Assembly: GCF_026153455.1 (NCBI RefSeq)
Contig: NZ_CP110629.1
Coordinates: forward strand, 2,418,001 to 2,482,000
Direction of reading: 5' to 3'
From: Marinimicrobium sp. C6131
Lineage (GTDB): Bacteria; Pseudomonadota; Gammaproteobacteria; Pseudomonadales; Cellvibrionaceae
DNA: 64,000 nucleotides
The notes beneath the pieces are model-generated. The model saw nothing but the letters and a program-made list of their open reading frames with translations. It made no database searches and had not been told where the DNA came from. Below, piece by piece: positions 36,428 through 45,399 of the stretch (position 1 is its first letter; each line of letters begins with the position of its first letter). The translations under genes and the position numbers were made by a program.

Positions 36428-36829
36428 TTACCAGATGCTGCGCACATGCTTGTAGGCCCGAATTTTCTCATCGGCGGTCACCAGCGGTGCATTCAGATGG
36501 CGCGCCAGCGACACAATCATGCGATCGGCCGGATCTTTATGAAAATCCCCCGGTAGCCGGGTGGCCTGCACGCCCACCGCGACGTCCAACGGCACAAACC
36601 GTACGCTCTCTATCTCGGCTACCACATCCAGCCAGTCATCAACGCTCATACTCAGCGCCAAGCGGCCTTTCTCAATCAGCATGGCAACTTCCCAGGCAGA
36701 AATGGCCGAGATCAATATCAGGCCGTTTTCCGCTTTCTGCTCATGCTCAATGGCCGCGCGAGCATTCTCGGACAGTTGCGAGTCACCATTGACCCACCAG
36801 ACCAGCACATGGGTATCCAGAACAATCAT
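36428..36829 (-). CDS. PIN-domain toxin (VapC-like)
   Basis: 133 residues. The acidic PIN residues are visible: IVLDTHVLVWW at the N-terminus, AISAWEVAML, DPADRMIVSLA and PLVTADEKIR. PIN toxins are Mg-dependent RNases. Its ATG overlaps the antitoxin stop. The pair forms a type II toxin-antitoxin operon read toward iorB. Confidence 0.88.
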   Translation of the reverse strand: MIVLDTHVLVWWVNGDSQLSENARAAIEHEQKAENGLILISAISAWEVAMLIEKGRLALSMSVDDWLDVVAEIESVRFVPLDVAVGVQATRLPGDFHKDPADRMIVSLARHLNAPLVTADEKIRAYKHVRSIW

Positions 36830-37062
36830 GTCAGAGCATCCCAGTCATCATCAGCGACCGGCTCAGTGGGGCCTTTGAACTCCATCACCGAACCCCGCAA
36901 GCGCTCCAGCGGCGAACGCTGCTCCGCCCGGTAACGGCGAACCTCGATGGCAGGCAGCCCCTTATCGGTGACGATAATGGTCTCCCCAGACGCCTCAACC
37001 CGTCGAAAAAACTCCAGCGCCTTGGCCTTGAACTGGGACTTGGAAACCGGCTCTTGATGCAT
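36826..37062 (-). CDS. Phd/YefM-type antitoxin partner of the PIN toxin
   Basis: 78 residues. The N-terminal half (SKSQFKAKALEFFRRVEASGETIIVTDKGLPAIEVRRY) is a Phd/YefM DNA-binding fold; the C-terminal tail is acidic and probably wraps the toxin. It overlaps the toxin gene by four bases. Such antitoxins also repress their own promoter. Confidence 0.87.
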   Translation of the reverse strand: MHQEPVSKSQFKAKALEFFRRVEASGETIIVTDKGLPAIEVRRYRAEQRSPLERLRGSVMEFKGPTEPVADDDWDALT

Positions 37063-37204
37063 AAATCACCCCTGGTCATCGCACATGGTCATCAGCTTAC
37101 TACCACCTGGTGGCTGGGGCAAGCCGTCACCACACGACATTAAAGCACCAAATAAATTGCTATTTATAACTTAGGACACATAAATGCAATTCATTAAATG
37201 CTTA

Positions 37205-37234
37205 TTGACTTTCAAGTACAATAAAGCAAACTAT
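37205..37234 (+). promoter_or_regulatory. Promoter of the hipBA-like operon in an AT-rich tract
   Basis: TTGACT (37205-37210) and AACTAT (37229-37234) are 18 bp apart, about 40 bp before the hipB start. The stretch 37130-37240 is strikingly AT-rich for this window and contains repeated AAATGC and AAATA/TATTT arms that could serve as operator sites. Inference from sequence only. Confidence 0.5.
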
Positions 37235-37273
37235 TAGTTGCAATATGAAGCCATGAAACACTGGAGGCTCTTC

Positions 37274-37591
37274 GTGCCACTCTCGCTAATGGAGCAAATC
37301 AAACGTCGCCGTCTCGCCCTCGGGCTTAAGCAGAAGGATATGGCTCCCCGACTGGGCATGGTACGCCAGCAGTATCAACACCTGGAGTCCCGGGGCAATC
37401 CGCGACTTGAGACACTAGAGCTGGTCGCCGCCGGTCTTAATAGCGAACTGATGTTGATTCCGCAGGAGAAGCTGAACGAGGTGAAGGCGGTGCTTGAGAA
37501 TAATGAGCATGCCGGTGGGCCCGCCCCGGATGAGAGCGCCCAGCGTGTGCTCAATGATCCGTGGAAAGGGTTTCTGGGAGATGAATCATGA
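37274..37591 (+). CDS. HipB-like helix-turn-helix antitoxin
   Basis: About 105 residues from a GTG at 37274 chosen because GGAGG sits 6 bases upstream; an ATG at 37253 lacks a ribosome-binding site. An XRE-type helix-turn-helix is at about residues 10-60 (RRLALGLKQKDMAPRLGMVRQQYQHLESRGNP). The end overlaps the HipA-like start by four bases. It would bind its own operator and neutralise the kinase. Confidence 0.8.
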   Translation: MPLSLMEQIKRRRLALGLKQKDMAPRLGMVRQQYQHLESRGNPRLETLELVAAGLNSELMLIPQEKLNEVKAVLENNEHAGGPAPDESAQRVLNDPWKGFLGDES

Positions 37592-38856
37592 GTGCCCAAG
37601 GCAACGAAGTCCGGGTGCTCCAACTGACGCTTCATCGGCGCTTGGTAGGCTACCTCGCCGGTTATCAGAGTGGGCGCAACCGGCTTACCTTCGCCGAGGC
37701 GTTCCGCACCGACCCCGAGCGCCCCACGCTCAGCCTGATTACTCACCCGGCGTTCCCCCAGGCGCAGACGATCATGTCCACCCCGTGGATTCGCACCCAA
37801 AAGCTCCCCCCTCTGCTGTCCAATTTATTGCCCGAAGGTGCACTTCGAGAACTATTGGCCCAACGTCTGAAAGTTCACACGGATAACGAGTTTCAATTAC
37901 TGGCTCATTTGGGCAATGACCTGCCCGGCGCCTTGGTGGCCACCCCGATAGCGCCGGAGCAGGTACCTCAAGAGTTGCTCAACCACTACCCGAAAAGCAG
38001 GCCTGTGGCGTTTGCTGAAAAACCCTCGGCAAACCGGTTTTCGTTGGCAGGCGTACAGATCAAGTTCTCCGCCAAAGTCACAGACGAACGCTACAATTTA
38101 ACGACAGAAGGAGAACTCGGAGACTGGATCGTAAAAACACCCTCCACCACCCACCCGGACGTTCCTCTAAACGAGTACACCGCCATGCGCCTGGCACAGC
38201 TGGCCGGAGTGACTATCCCGGAAATCAAGTTGGTGGACATTCGTCAACTGGACAACCTACCGCCCATCAATCTACCCGACGAACAGCAGGCCTTCGCGAT
38301 CAAACGCTTTGATCGCGATAACGGATCGCGAGTTCACATGGAAGACTTTGCACAGGTGTTCGCCAAAGATGCGCTGGAAAAATACGACGCCGCCAACTAT
38401 GAACAGATCGGTCGCATAGTCCGCCAATACTCCGGCGACGGCCTGGCAGATGTACAGCAGCTCGCGCGCCGTTTGCTGGCGAACATTCTGCTGGGTAACG
38501 GCGATGCCCACCTGAAAAACTGGAGCCTGCTCTATGCGGACCAGAAGACGCCGAGACTTTCACCCGCCTACGACATCGTCACCACCTTGGCCTACATGGA
38601 AGGAGAGCAGGAGTTCTCGCTAAACCTTGCCGGCAACAAAAACTGGTATCGTGTGACCTTCAACCACTTTGAGCGCTGGGCAGAGGCATTGAACCTTCCC
38701 TGGCGCCCCATAAAAGCCCATTTGACGGATACCCTGGAAAAAGCCCGTGCACTTTGGCCGACGGCATTACACGAGCTTCCCATGGCGCCAGCGCACAAGG
38801 TTCTTCTAAAACAACACTGGCGCACGCTGGCAAAAGACTTCCAGATCATCCCTTAG
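37588..38856 (+). CDS. HipA-like serine/threonine kinase toxin
   Basis: 422 residues, full length. The N-terminal Couple_hipA part has LSNLLPEGALRELLAQ. Kinase elements follow: the substrate/ATP loop FSLAGVQIKFSAK, the catalytic loop NILLGNGDAHLKNWSLLY with Asp and Asn, and the DFG-equivalent PAYDIVTTL. HipA of E. coli phosphorylates glutamyl-tRNA synthetase; other HipA-like kinases hit other tRNA synthetases, so the target here is open. Its stop overlaps the convergent narK stop by four bases. Confidence 0.88.
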   Translation: MSAQGNEVRVLQLTLHRRLVGYLAGYQSGRNRLTFAEAFRTDPERPTLSLITHPAFPQAQTIMSTPWIRTQKLPPLLSNLLPEGALRELLAQRLKVHTDNEFQLLAHLGNDLPGALVATPIAPEQVPQELLNHYPKSRPVAFAEKPSANRFSLAGVQIKFSAKVTDERYNLTTEGELGDWIVKTPSTTHPDVPLNEYTAMRLAQLAGVTIPEIKLVDIRQLDNLPPINLPDEQQAFAIKRFDRDNGSRVHMEDFAQVFAKDALEKYDAANYEQIGRIVRQYSGDGLADVQQLARRLLANILLGNGDAHLKNWSLLYADQKTPRLSPAYDIVTTLAYMEGEQEFSLNLAGNKNWYRVTFNHFERWAEALNLPWRPIKAHLTDTLEKARALWPTALHELPMAPAHKVLLKQHWRTLAKDFQIIP

Positions 38857-41513
38857 CAGGACACTTCCGCCCCACGCCGGGCGTAGTACCACCAGGTTAC
38901 GAACAGGCAGGTTACGTAGAACACCACAAAGCCGGTCAGGGCCGCGGCGACACCGCCGGTCATATCGAATGACGTACCGTAGGCTTTGGGGATAAAGAAA
39001 CCGCCGTAGGCCGCGATGGCGGAGATAAAGCCGAGCACCGCCGCCGCTTCCCGGTTGCCTTCCACCTGTGCCTGTTCAGTGTCGCCCAGCGCACGCTGGC
39101 GCAGGGTCATGAACATCACCGGCACCATGCGGAATGTGGAGCCATTGAGAATACCCGAGGCGACAAACAGCACCAGGAACATCCCGAAGAAACCCCAGAA
39201 GTTACCGGCACTGTCTTCACCTGGCAAAAACTGCAGTACACCGACGACACCGGCAATCATCACCGCGAAGGTCCAGAGGGTCACGCGTGCGCCGCCCAGT
39301 TTGTCGGCAATCACCCCACCGGCCGGACGTGCCAGGGCGCCGAGCAAGGGGCCAATAAACGCGTATTTGGTCGGGTCCACATCCTTGAACAGCATGCCGG
39401 ACAGCAGCGGGAAACCCGCGGCAAAGCCGATGAAGCTGCCGAAGGCGCCCAGGTACAACCAGCACATCAGCCAGGTGTGCTTGCGTTTGAAAATCACCGC
39501 CTGATCACTGAACGAGGATTTCGCCGAAGCAATATCGTTCATGCCAAACCAGGCCGCTATCGCCGCCACAATAATGAACGGTACCCAGAGCAGAGCGGCA
39601 TTCTGAATCCACAGGTTCTCGCCCGCCAAGGCGCCGGACTGAATCACCATGGGGTCACCCCCGAACGGGCCCAGCACACTGGCGGCGATCGCCAGCGGCG
39701 CAATCAGCTGCATGGCGGATACCCCGAGGTTACCCAGGCCGGCATTCAACCCCATGGCGCCGCCCTTCTCCGCTTTCGGGAAGAAGAAGCTGATGTTGGC
39801 CATGCTGGAAGCGAAGTTGCCACCACCGAAACCGCACAGTAAGGCCAGAATCAGCATCACCAGATAAGACGTATCGGTATTCTGCAGGGCAAAACCCAAC
39901 CACAGACAGGGCAGCAGCAGCGACGCGGTGGAGATCGCGGTCCAGCGGCGGCCGCCAAATATCGGCACCATAAAGCTGTAGAAAATACGCAGCGTCGCCC
40001 CGGACAGCGCCGGCAAAGCCGCCAACCAGAACAGCTGATTGGAGGTATAGGGGAAACCGAGCTGGGGCATTTTCACCACCAGAATGGACCAGATGGACCA
40101 GACCGCAAAGGCGAGAAACAGGTTGGGAATGGAGATCCACAAATTGCGCCGAGCGATTTTTTTGCCTTTCTCTTCCCAGAAGGTTTTATCTTCCGGACGC
40201 CAGTCCTCCAGCACAAAAGCATCGGGCGTGGAGAATTCCGGCAGGTCGGTGACTTCCTGTCCGGAACGCCACTCGTGCCGCTCCGCCAGGCGAATGGCGT
40301 AGTGCATCCAGGCCAGCGCCGCACCAGAAATCACAAACAGCAACATGAAGGCGCTCTGCCAGACACCGATCACGTCGTTGAGCATGCCGAAGGTCAGCGG
40401 CAGAAAGAAACCACCCAGGCCACCGATCATGCCGACGATACCGCCCACAACCCCAACGTGGGTCGGGTAGTACACGGGAATGTGTTTGAATACCGCTGCC
40501 TTACCGAGCGACATGAAGAAACCGAGAATGAAGGTCAGCACCACAAAGGCGGGCAGAGTCAGTTCAAAGCTGAACTCCAGGGTGCGATCCACCCCCAGCA
40601 CCCGGTATTCGGTGGGCGGATAGCTGAGCAGAAAGCAGCAGATGACCGAGGCGGTCAGGGTCCAGTACATGACCCGACGGGCGCCGTAACGATCGGACAT
40701 CCAACCACCGAGAATCCGGAACAGCGAAGCGGGAATGGTGTAGAGCGCGGTGAGAATACCGGCGGCGGCGATACCCAGCCCGTAGACTTCCATCAGATAG
40801 TGGGGTAACCACAGTGCCAGGGCGACAAAGGCGCCGAATACAAAAAAGTAATAGAGCGCAAAGCGCCAGACCCGAAGGTCTCCCAGGGGCGCCAACTGCT
40901 GACTCAGCGAGGTGATGTTGGCACGACGTTTCGCCAGTCCGGGGTCGGCCTTGGCGAACAGGATAAAGCCCACCCCCATCAGGGCGATCACCACCGCATA
41001 CACCTGAGCCGTCACCTGCCATCCGAGCGCGAGCAACAGGAAGGGGGCACCGAAGTTGGTGATCGCCGAGCCCACATTACCGGCACCGAAAATTCCCAGC
41101 GCCGTGCCCTGCTTGCCCGCGGGATACCAGGCCGAGGTGTAGGCCACCCCGACAATAAACGAGCCGCCGGCCAACCCCACACCGAGCGCAGCCAGCAACA
41201 GCAGATAATAATTCTGCGCCATGCTCACCAGCAGCACGGCCACACCGGTGGTAATCATCAACAGGCCAAACACCCAGCGGCCGTCGAACCGATCGGTGAG
41301 CACACCGAGGAACAGCCGACTGATCGACCCGGACAAGATCGGCGTTGCCATGAGCAGACCAAGCTGGGTATCGCTCAGCCCCAACTCCTGCTTGATTTGG
41401 ATCCCGAGGATGGAAAAAATCGTCCAGACCGCAAAGCACAGGGTGAACGCAAAGGTGGAAAGAAAAAGCGCACGCCGCTGGTCGCGGGGGGCAATGGCGC
41501 TGGCATCAAGCAT
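38853..41513 (-). CDS. narK: NarK1-NarK2 nitrate/nitrite transporter fusion
   Basis: 886 residues with two complete MFS domains of about 12 helices each. The first half (about 1-415) has the NarK motif region GGSFIVGVAYTSAWYP; a cytoplasmic linker (VLEDWRPEDKTFWEEK) joins the second half with GGGNFASSMANISFFFPK. Nitrate is thought to enter through the NarK1-like half with protons and to exchange for nitrite through the NarK2-like half, as in Paracoccus. A perfect NarL 7-2-7 box lies upstream. Confidence 0.92.
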   Translation of the reverse strand: MLDASAIAPRDQRRALFLSTFAFTLCFAVWTIFSILGIQIKQELGLSDTQLGLLMATPILSGSISRLFLGVLTDRFDGRWVFGLLMITTGVAVLLVSMAQNYYLLLLAALGVGLAGGSFIVGVAYTSAWYPAGKQGTALGIFGAGNVGSAITNFGAPFLLLALGWQVTAQVYAVVIALMGVGFILFAKADPGLAKRRANITSLSQQLAPLGDLRVWRFALYYFFVFGAFVALALWLPHYLMEVYGLGIAAAGILTALYTIPASLFRILGGWMSDRYGARRVMYWTLTASVICCFLLSYPPTEYRVLGVDRTLEFSFELTLPAFVVLTFILGFFMSLGKAAVFKHIPVYYPTHVGVVGGIVGMIGGLGGFFLPLTFGMLNDVIGVWQSAFMLLFVISGAALAWMHYAIRLAERHEWRSGQEVTDLPEFSTPDAFVLEDWRPEDKTFWEEKGKKIARRNLWISIPNLFLAFAVWSIWSILVVKMPQLGFPYTSNQLFWLAALPALSGATLRIFYSFMVPIFGGRRWTAISTASLLLPCLWLGFALQNTDTSYLVMLILALLCGFGGGNFASSMANISFFFPKAEKGGAMGLNAGLGNLGVSAMQLIAPLAIAASVLGPFGGDPMVIQSGALAGENLWIQNAALLWVPFIIVAAIAAWFGMNDIASAKSSFSDQAVIFKRKHTWLMCWLYLGAFGSFIGFAAGFPLLSGMLFKDVDPTKYAFIGPLLGALARPAGGVIADKLGGARVTLWTFAVMIAGVVGVLQFLPGEDSAGNFWGFFGMFLVLFVASGILNGSTFRMVPVMFMTLRQRALGDTEQAQVEGNREAAAVLGFISAIAAYGGFFIPKAYGTSFDMTGGVAAALTGFVVFYVTCLFVTWWYYARRGAEVSC

Positions 41514-41625
41514 GAGGCGTCTCCAGAGAACCGGGCCGATAAAAACCCGACAATGTTTAGGGGTACTGCCTCATAGTAGAAACGATTGGCACCCTTGCCT
41601 ATTGAGCCGTTTAGGCACCACCTGC

Positions 41626-41641
41626 TACCTCTGAATGGGTA
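41626..41641 (-). promoter_or_regulatory. NarL-type 7-2-7 box upstream of narK
   Basis: TACCTCTGAATGGGTA consists of TACCTCT and, after two bases, ATGGGTA, the complement of TACCCAT. Both arms match the TACYYMT heptamer at all seven positions. It is about 120 bp before the narK start. A further single heptamer AGGGGTA is at 41559-41565. Confidence 0.7.
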
Positions 41642-41660
41642 TGTTGGTGGTCCATGCGGC

Positions 41661-43160
41661 TTAGGGGTTATAGATGAACGCGTGGCGCCGCAGGTACAGG
41701 GCCCAAGCCGCCAACGCGCAGAGACCATAGAACAGCGCAAAGCCCAGAAACGCCTGATAGACGCCTTCCACTCCGCCGGCTCGATTCAGCGCCAGGGGGA
41801 TATACACCATCCCCAGGGTCGCTACCGATACCAGCCACATTTGCGCCGGCTGGCGCCGGGTCGGGGGGAACACCTGAGGCAGTGCCCGCAACAAAGCCGC
41901 GTAACCAATGCCCGAGGCCGCAAAAAGCAGCGCCATGGCGAGTAAGTACGGCATAAGGTAGTCCAGAGGGAACTCGGACAAGGTCAGGGCACGCAAGCTC
42001 CAGAATACGGCCATCGCACCCAGCGCCAGGCCGAGCATACTGACTGCCGCCACCCGCGCACCGCCCCAGCGCCCGGCCGCCCAACCGCCCAAGGGGCGAA
42101 CCAGAATGGCCAACAGGGGAAACATCCAGGCATAAAGAAATACTCCGGAATACCCCTGCGTCTCACCGAACAGCTGACAGGTCACGATCGGGAACACCAG
42201 GGTCAGCCCCAGGAATGTACCCACACTGGCAAGCCACAACAGGCTCATCAACCAGAGGTGCCGGTGGGACAACAAAGCGATCAACCGCTGACGCTGAGGC
42301 GCGGTGGAGAGCCCCGCAACCAGCAACACGCACAGGGCCAGCACACACATCAGCGTGAGCTCCACCGGCATCCAGACCGAGACGCCACCGAGCGAACGAG
42401 GTAAGGTCAACCAGCCGGCCAACGCAGCCAGAAGTCCGCCGGCGAACAGCGCGGATACACCGCGACGCCAATCGCTCACCGCGAGGGACTGTCGCCAGGG
42501 CGCACGCAGGGACCAGAGCAGGAGAATGATCAGGGCAAAAATAGCCCAGAACAGACCGCTCCAGCCCAGCCAGATCGAAGTGTTTTCAGGCAGGCGCCCC
42601 AGAAAGTGACTGACGCTCAGATTGAGCCACTGGGGCTCACCCACCGGCAGCGGCACCGTAATAACCAGCGGTACCACCAACAAGCTGAGCACCACCCCCA
42701 GATGCCCCGCCAGCGAGGCCGCTTCCAGGCCGTAGCGCTGTGCCTCGTCTGAGGTTTCCGCCGGTCCGCCCAGGGCTGCCAGACCGCCACCGCCGAGCCC
42801 CACCAACAGAAACAGTGCCGGCAGCCAGGTCCGGCTCAGGGGCGCGCCACTGAGCATGAAGGTCAGCACCACCGCCACCAGCAGCAGAATCAACAATGTG
42901 CTGAGCACCAGGCCGCGGCCGTAGCTCAACAGCCAGAAGCCGAGCGTCAAGCGCAGGCAACTGGCCGACAAACCCGTCAACGCCAGCAGGGACAGTAAAT
43001 CGGAATAGCTCAGATCGGTGCGGGTGCCCGCCAACAACACCACCCAGACCGATGGCAACAACCACAGTCCGAAGCCGCAGACCAATACCGCGCCCACCCA
43101 ACCGGGCCCCGGACCGGTGGTGTCGGTCGATACCTTGGTCGGGGTAGACAAGTCACGCAT
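41661..43160 (-). CDS. Divergent NarK-like MFS transporter
   Basis: About 499 residues from the ATG at 43160; the ORF extends upstream without a good start signal. It has 12 predicted membrane helices and aligns loosely with NarK. Where NarK2 has the nitrate signature, this has the degenerate GGGGLAALGGPAETSDEAQRYG. It is upstream of the narK fusion on the same strand and divergent from narL. It may transport another anion or be a sensor or accessory factor; function is not known. Confidence 0.7.
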   Translation of the reverse strand: MRDLSTPTKVSTDTTGPGPGWVGAVLVCGFGLWLLPSVWVVLLAGTRTDLSYSDLLSLLALTGLSASCLRLTLGFWLLSYGRGLVLSTLLILLLVAVVLTFMLSGAPLSRTWLPALFLLVGLGGGGLAALGGPAETSDEAQRYGLEAASLAGHLGVVLSLLVVPLVITVPLPVGEPQWLNLSVSHFLGRLPENTSIWLGWSGLFWAIFALIILLLWSLRAPWRQSLAVSDWRRGVSALFAGGLLAALAGWLTLPRSLGGVSVWMPVELTLMCVLALCVLLVAGLSTAPQRQRLIALLSHRHLWLMSLLWLASVGTFLGLTLVFPIVTCQLFGETQGYSGVFLYAWMFPLLAILVRPLGGWAAGRWGGARVAAVSMLGLALGAMAVFWSLRALTLSEFPLDYLMPYLLAMALLFAASGIGYAALLRALPQVFPPTRRQPAQMWLVSVATLGMVYIPLALNRAGGVEGVYQAFLGFALFYGLCALAAWALYLRRHAFIYNP

Positions 43161-43398
43161 AGGGGACGCACTGCTCGCAGGGTTGATCGTAATCCTCATC
43201 GCGCTACTATGGGCGCTGGGCAAAAGGCGCTCAATGCCCCCTTGGACATAGGGGCACTCGGGCGTCACCCTCCAAAGGGCTACCCACACTGGACAGCTTG
43301 CGCCTTTTTCATCCTTACGCTAAGGCCGCCCGCGACTTGCCAAAAAGAGGTAAGCCACTGACAATGCGGCGATATTGATTGATTTGGGAGACATCTTT

Positions 43399-44049
43399 AT
43401 GAGCCACGACGCGGCCAGCATCATGCTGGTGGATGACCACCCCTTATTGCGCAAAGGGTTGCAGCAACTGATTGAACTGTCCGACGACCTGGAGCTGGTC
43501 GCGCAGGCCGGCAGCGGCGCCGAAGCCATCAAGCTCGGGGAAGAACTGGACCCGGACCTGATTCTGCTCGACCTGAACATGCAGGGCATGGACGGACTGG
43601 AAACCCTGGAAAAATTGCGCGGGGTGGGAGTGACTTCCCGCATCGTGATGCTCACCGTCTCCGACGCCGACGAAGATGTGATTGCCGCCATCTCCCGGGG
43701 CGCCGACGGTTATCTGCTCAAGGATATGGAACCGGACGAACTGCTCACCCAGATCGAGCGCGCCCTGCAGGGCAAGATGGTGATGAGCGAAGCCGTGACC
43801 CAGGCCCTGGCCACCGCCATCCGCAAGCCCCAGCCCAACAACGAAGCCAAGCTCGACAGCCTGACCGGGCGCGAGCTGGAAATTCTCAAACTGATCGCCA
43901 AGGGGCTGAGCAATAAACTCATCGCCCGGGAGCTGGACATTTCCGATGGCACGGTCAAAGTGCACGTCAAACATCTGCTGAAAAAGCTCGGCCTGCGCTC
44001 ACGGGTGGAAGCCGCCGTGTGGATGATCAACCAGGAAAAGAGTGACTGA
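43399..44049 (+). CDS. narL: Two-component response regulator, NarL-like
   Basis: 216 residues from the ATG at 43399. The receiver domain has VDDHPLLRKG and phospho-acceptor Asp58 in PDLILLDLNMQGMDG. A LuxR-type helix-turn-helix follows at about 150-210 (LTGRELEILKLIAKGLSNKLIARELDISDGTVKVHVKHLL). It should receive phosphate from the NarX homologue 26.6 kb away and bind the heptamer pairs listed here. Its stop overlaps the moeA start (TGATG). Confidence 0.92.
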   Translation: MSHDAASIMLVDDHPLLRKGLQQLIELSDDLELVAQAGSGAEAIKLGEELDPDLILLDLNMQGMDGLETLEKLRGVGVTSRIVMLTVSDADEDVIAAISRGADGYLLKDMEPDELLTQIERALQGKMVMSEAVTQALATAIRKPQPNNEAKLDSLTGRELEILKLIAKGLSNKLIARELDISDGTVKVHVKHLLKKLGLRSRVEAAVWMINQEKSD

Positions 44050-45272
44050 TGGCCTGCTGCGACGAACCCCAACTGATTCCGGTTCAGGACGCCATCGCCC
44101 GCATGCAAGTGGCGGTACAGGCGGTGACCGACACGGAGACCGTTTCCCTGCCCGAGCTGCTCGACCGGGTCACCGCCGAGCCGGTACACGCCGGCTTTAA
44201 TGTCCCCGGCTACGACAACTCGGCGATGGATGGCTACGCTCTGCGCGCCCAAGATGCCGGACAAGTGTTGACGCTGGTCGGACAATCACTGGCCGGGCAT
44301 CACTTCGACGGTGAACTGAACGCTGGGCAATGCGTACGCATTACCACCGGCGCCACGATTCCCGCCGGTGCCAATGCGGTGGTCATGCAAGAGAATACCG
44401 AAGTCGACGGCGATAGCGTTCGCGTGATGAAAGCGCCTGCTACGGGCGAGAATATTCGTCGTGCCGGCGAGGACATCACACAAGGCCAGGAAGTGTTTCC
44501 CTCCGGTTATCGTTTCGGTCCCGTGGATATTGCCCTGCTCGCTTCCCTGGGCTTGGCCGAGGCCTCGGTCAAGCGACGCCTCAAAGTCGCGGTGCTGTCC
44601 ACCGGCGATGAACTTACTCCGCCGGGACAACCACTGAAAGATGGCCACATTTACGACAGCAACCGCTACGGCCTCATCGCCATTCTTCAACGCCTGAACG
44701 TCGAGGTGCTGGACCTGGGCCTGATTCCCGACCAGCCGAATCAGATCCGCGCCGCTTTCGAACGCGCCGGAGCAGAAGCCGACGCCATCATTTCCAGCGG
44801 CGGTGTGTCGGTAGGCGATGCGGATTATGTCAAAGACATTCTCGGCGAGCTGGGGGAAATCGGCTTCTGGAAAGTGGCCATCAAACCCGGAAAACCTTTC
44901 GCCTTTGGGCACCTGGGTAAGGCGGTATTTTTCGGCCTGCCCGGCAACCCGGTGTCCTCCATGGTCACCCTGCACCAGTTGGCGCTACCCATCCTGCGCA
45001 CCATGGCCGGCGAAGCACCGGAACCGCCCTTGCAGCTGACCGCCCAAGCCGCCAGCGGCTACAAAAAACGCCCGGGCCGGCAGGACTTCCAACGCGCAAC
45101 CCTGCGCTGCGTGGATGGCGCAAACCAGATCGACAGCAACGGCGCCCAGGGCTCGGGTGTGCTCACCTCCTTCCTCGGCGCCAACGCCTATGCCGTGCTC
45201 GAAGCAGAGCGGGGCAAAGTTGAGGCCGGCGAGCCCGTCACCGTCATTCCGTTTGATCGGTTTATTACCTGA
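44049..45272 (+). CDS. moeA: Molybdopterin molybdenumtransferase
   Basis: 407 residues. MoeA motifs: VPGYDNSAMDGYALRA near residue 55, GDELTPPGQPLKDGHIYDSNRYG in the molybdopterin-binding domain, and SSGGVSVGDADYVKD. Inserts molybdate into adenylylated molybdopterin. It is coupled to narL by a one-base overlap, linking cofactor supply with nitrate control. Confidence 0.95.
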   Translation: MACCDEPQLIPVQDAIARMQVAVQAVTDTETVSLPELLDRVTAEPVHAGFNVPGYDNSAMDGYALRAQDAGQVLTLVGQSLAGHHFDGELNAGQCVRITTGATIPAGANAVVMQENTEVDGDSVRVMKAPATGENIRRAGEDITQGQEVFPSGYRFGPVDIALLASLGLAEASVKRRLKVAVLSTGDELTPPGQPLKDGHIYDSNRYGLIAILQRLNVEVLDLGLIPDQPNQIRAAFERAGAEADAIISSGGVSVGDADYVKDILGELGEIGFWKVAIKPGKPFAFGHLGKAVFFGLPGNPVSSMVTLHQLALPILRTMAGEAPEPPLQLTAQAASGYKKRPGRQDFQRATLRCVDGANQIDSNGAQGSGVLTSFLGANAYAVLEAERGKVEAGEPVTVIPFDRFIT

Positions 45273-45325
45273 TTAAAGCGGCACCACATGGGTGCCCTAC
45301 GTCAGCGGCAATGCCACCTCATGAC

Positions 45326-45352
45326 GGCGGATGCGGCCTCCGGCCTTATCCG
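45326..45352 (+). repeat. Dispersed palindromic repeat, copy D (left part, split by the IS)
   Basis: GGCGGATGCG to CTTATCCG is the left part of a repeat unit; the missing CCCTAC continues at 46781-46786 on the far side of the IS element. Joining them restores the end CTTATCCGCCCTAC seen in copies A and E. Confidence 0.8.
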
Positions 45353-45355
45353 TAT

Positions 45356-45369
45356 ATGGTCTCCTCCCC
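45356..45369. repeat. Subterminal inverted repeat of the IS (left in window)
   Basis: ATGGTCTCCTCCCC, exact inverted partner of 46760-46773. A third, near-identical copy in the same orientation (13 of 14 bases) is at 46686-46699, over the transposase start codon. Confidence 0.85.
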
Positions 45370-45399
45370 GTTTGCAAGGTCTCAGTGCTCGATGTCAGG

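Noticed and set aside
43183..43196. TTGATCGTAATCCT as an FNR box at the narK-like/narL gap
   Set aside because: Two mismatches in the right half and only about 30 bp from the start codon; not convincing.
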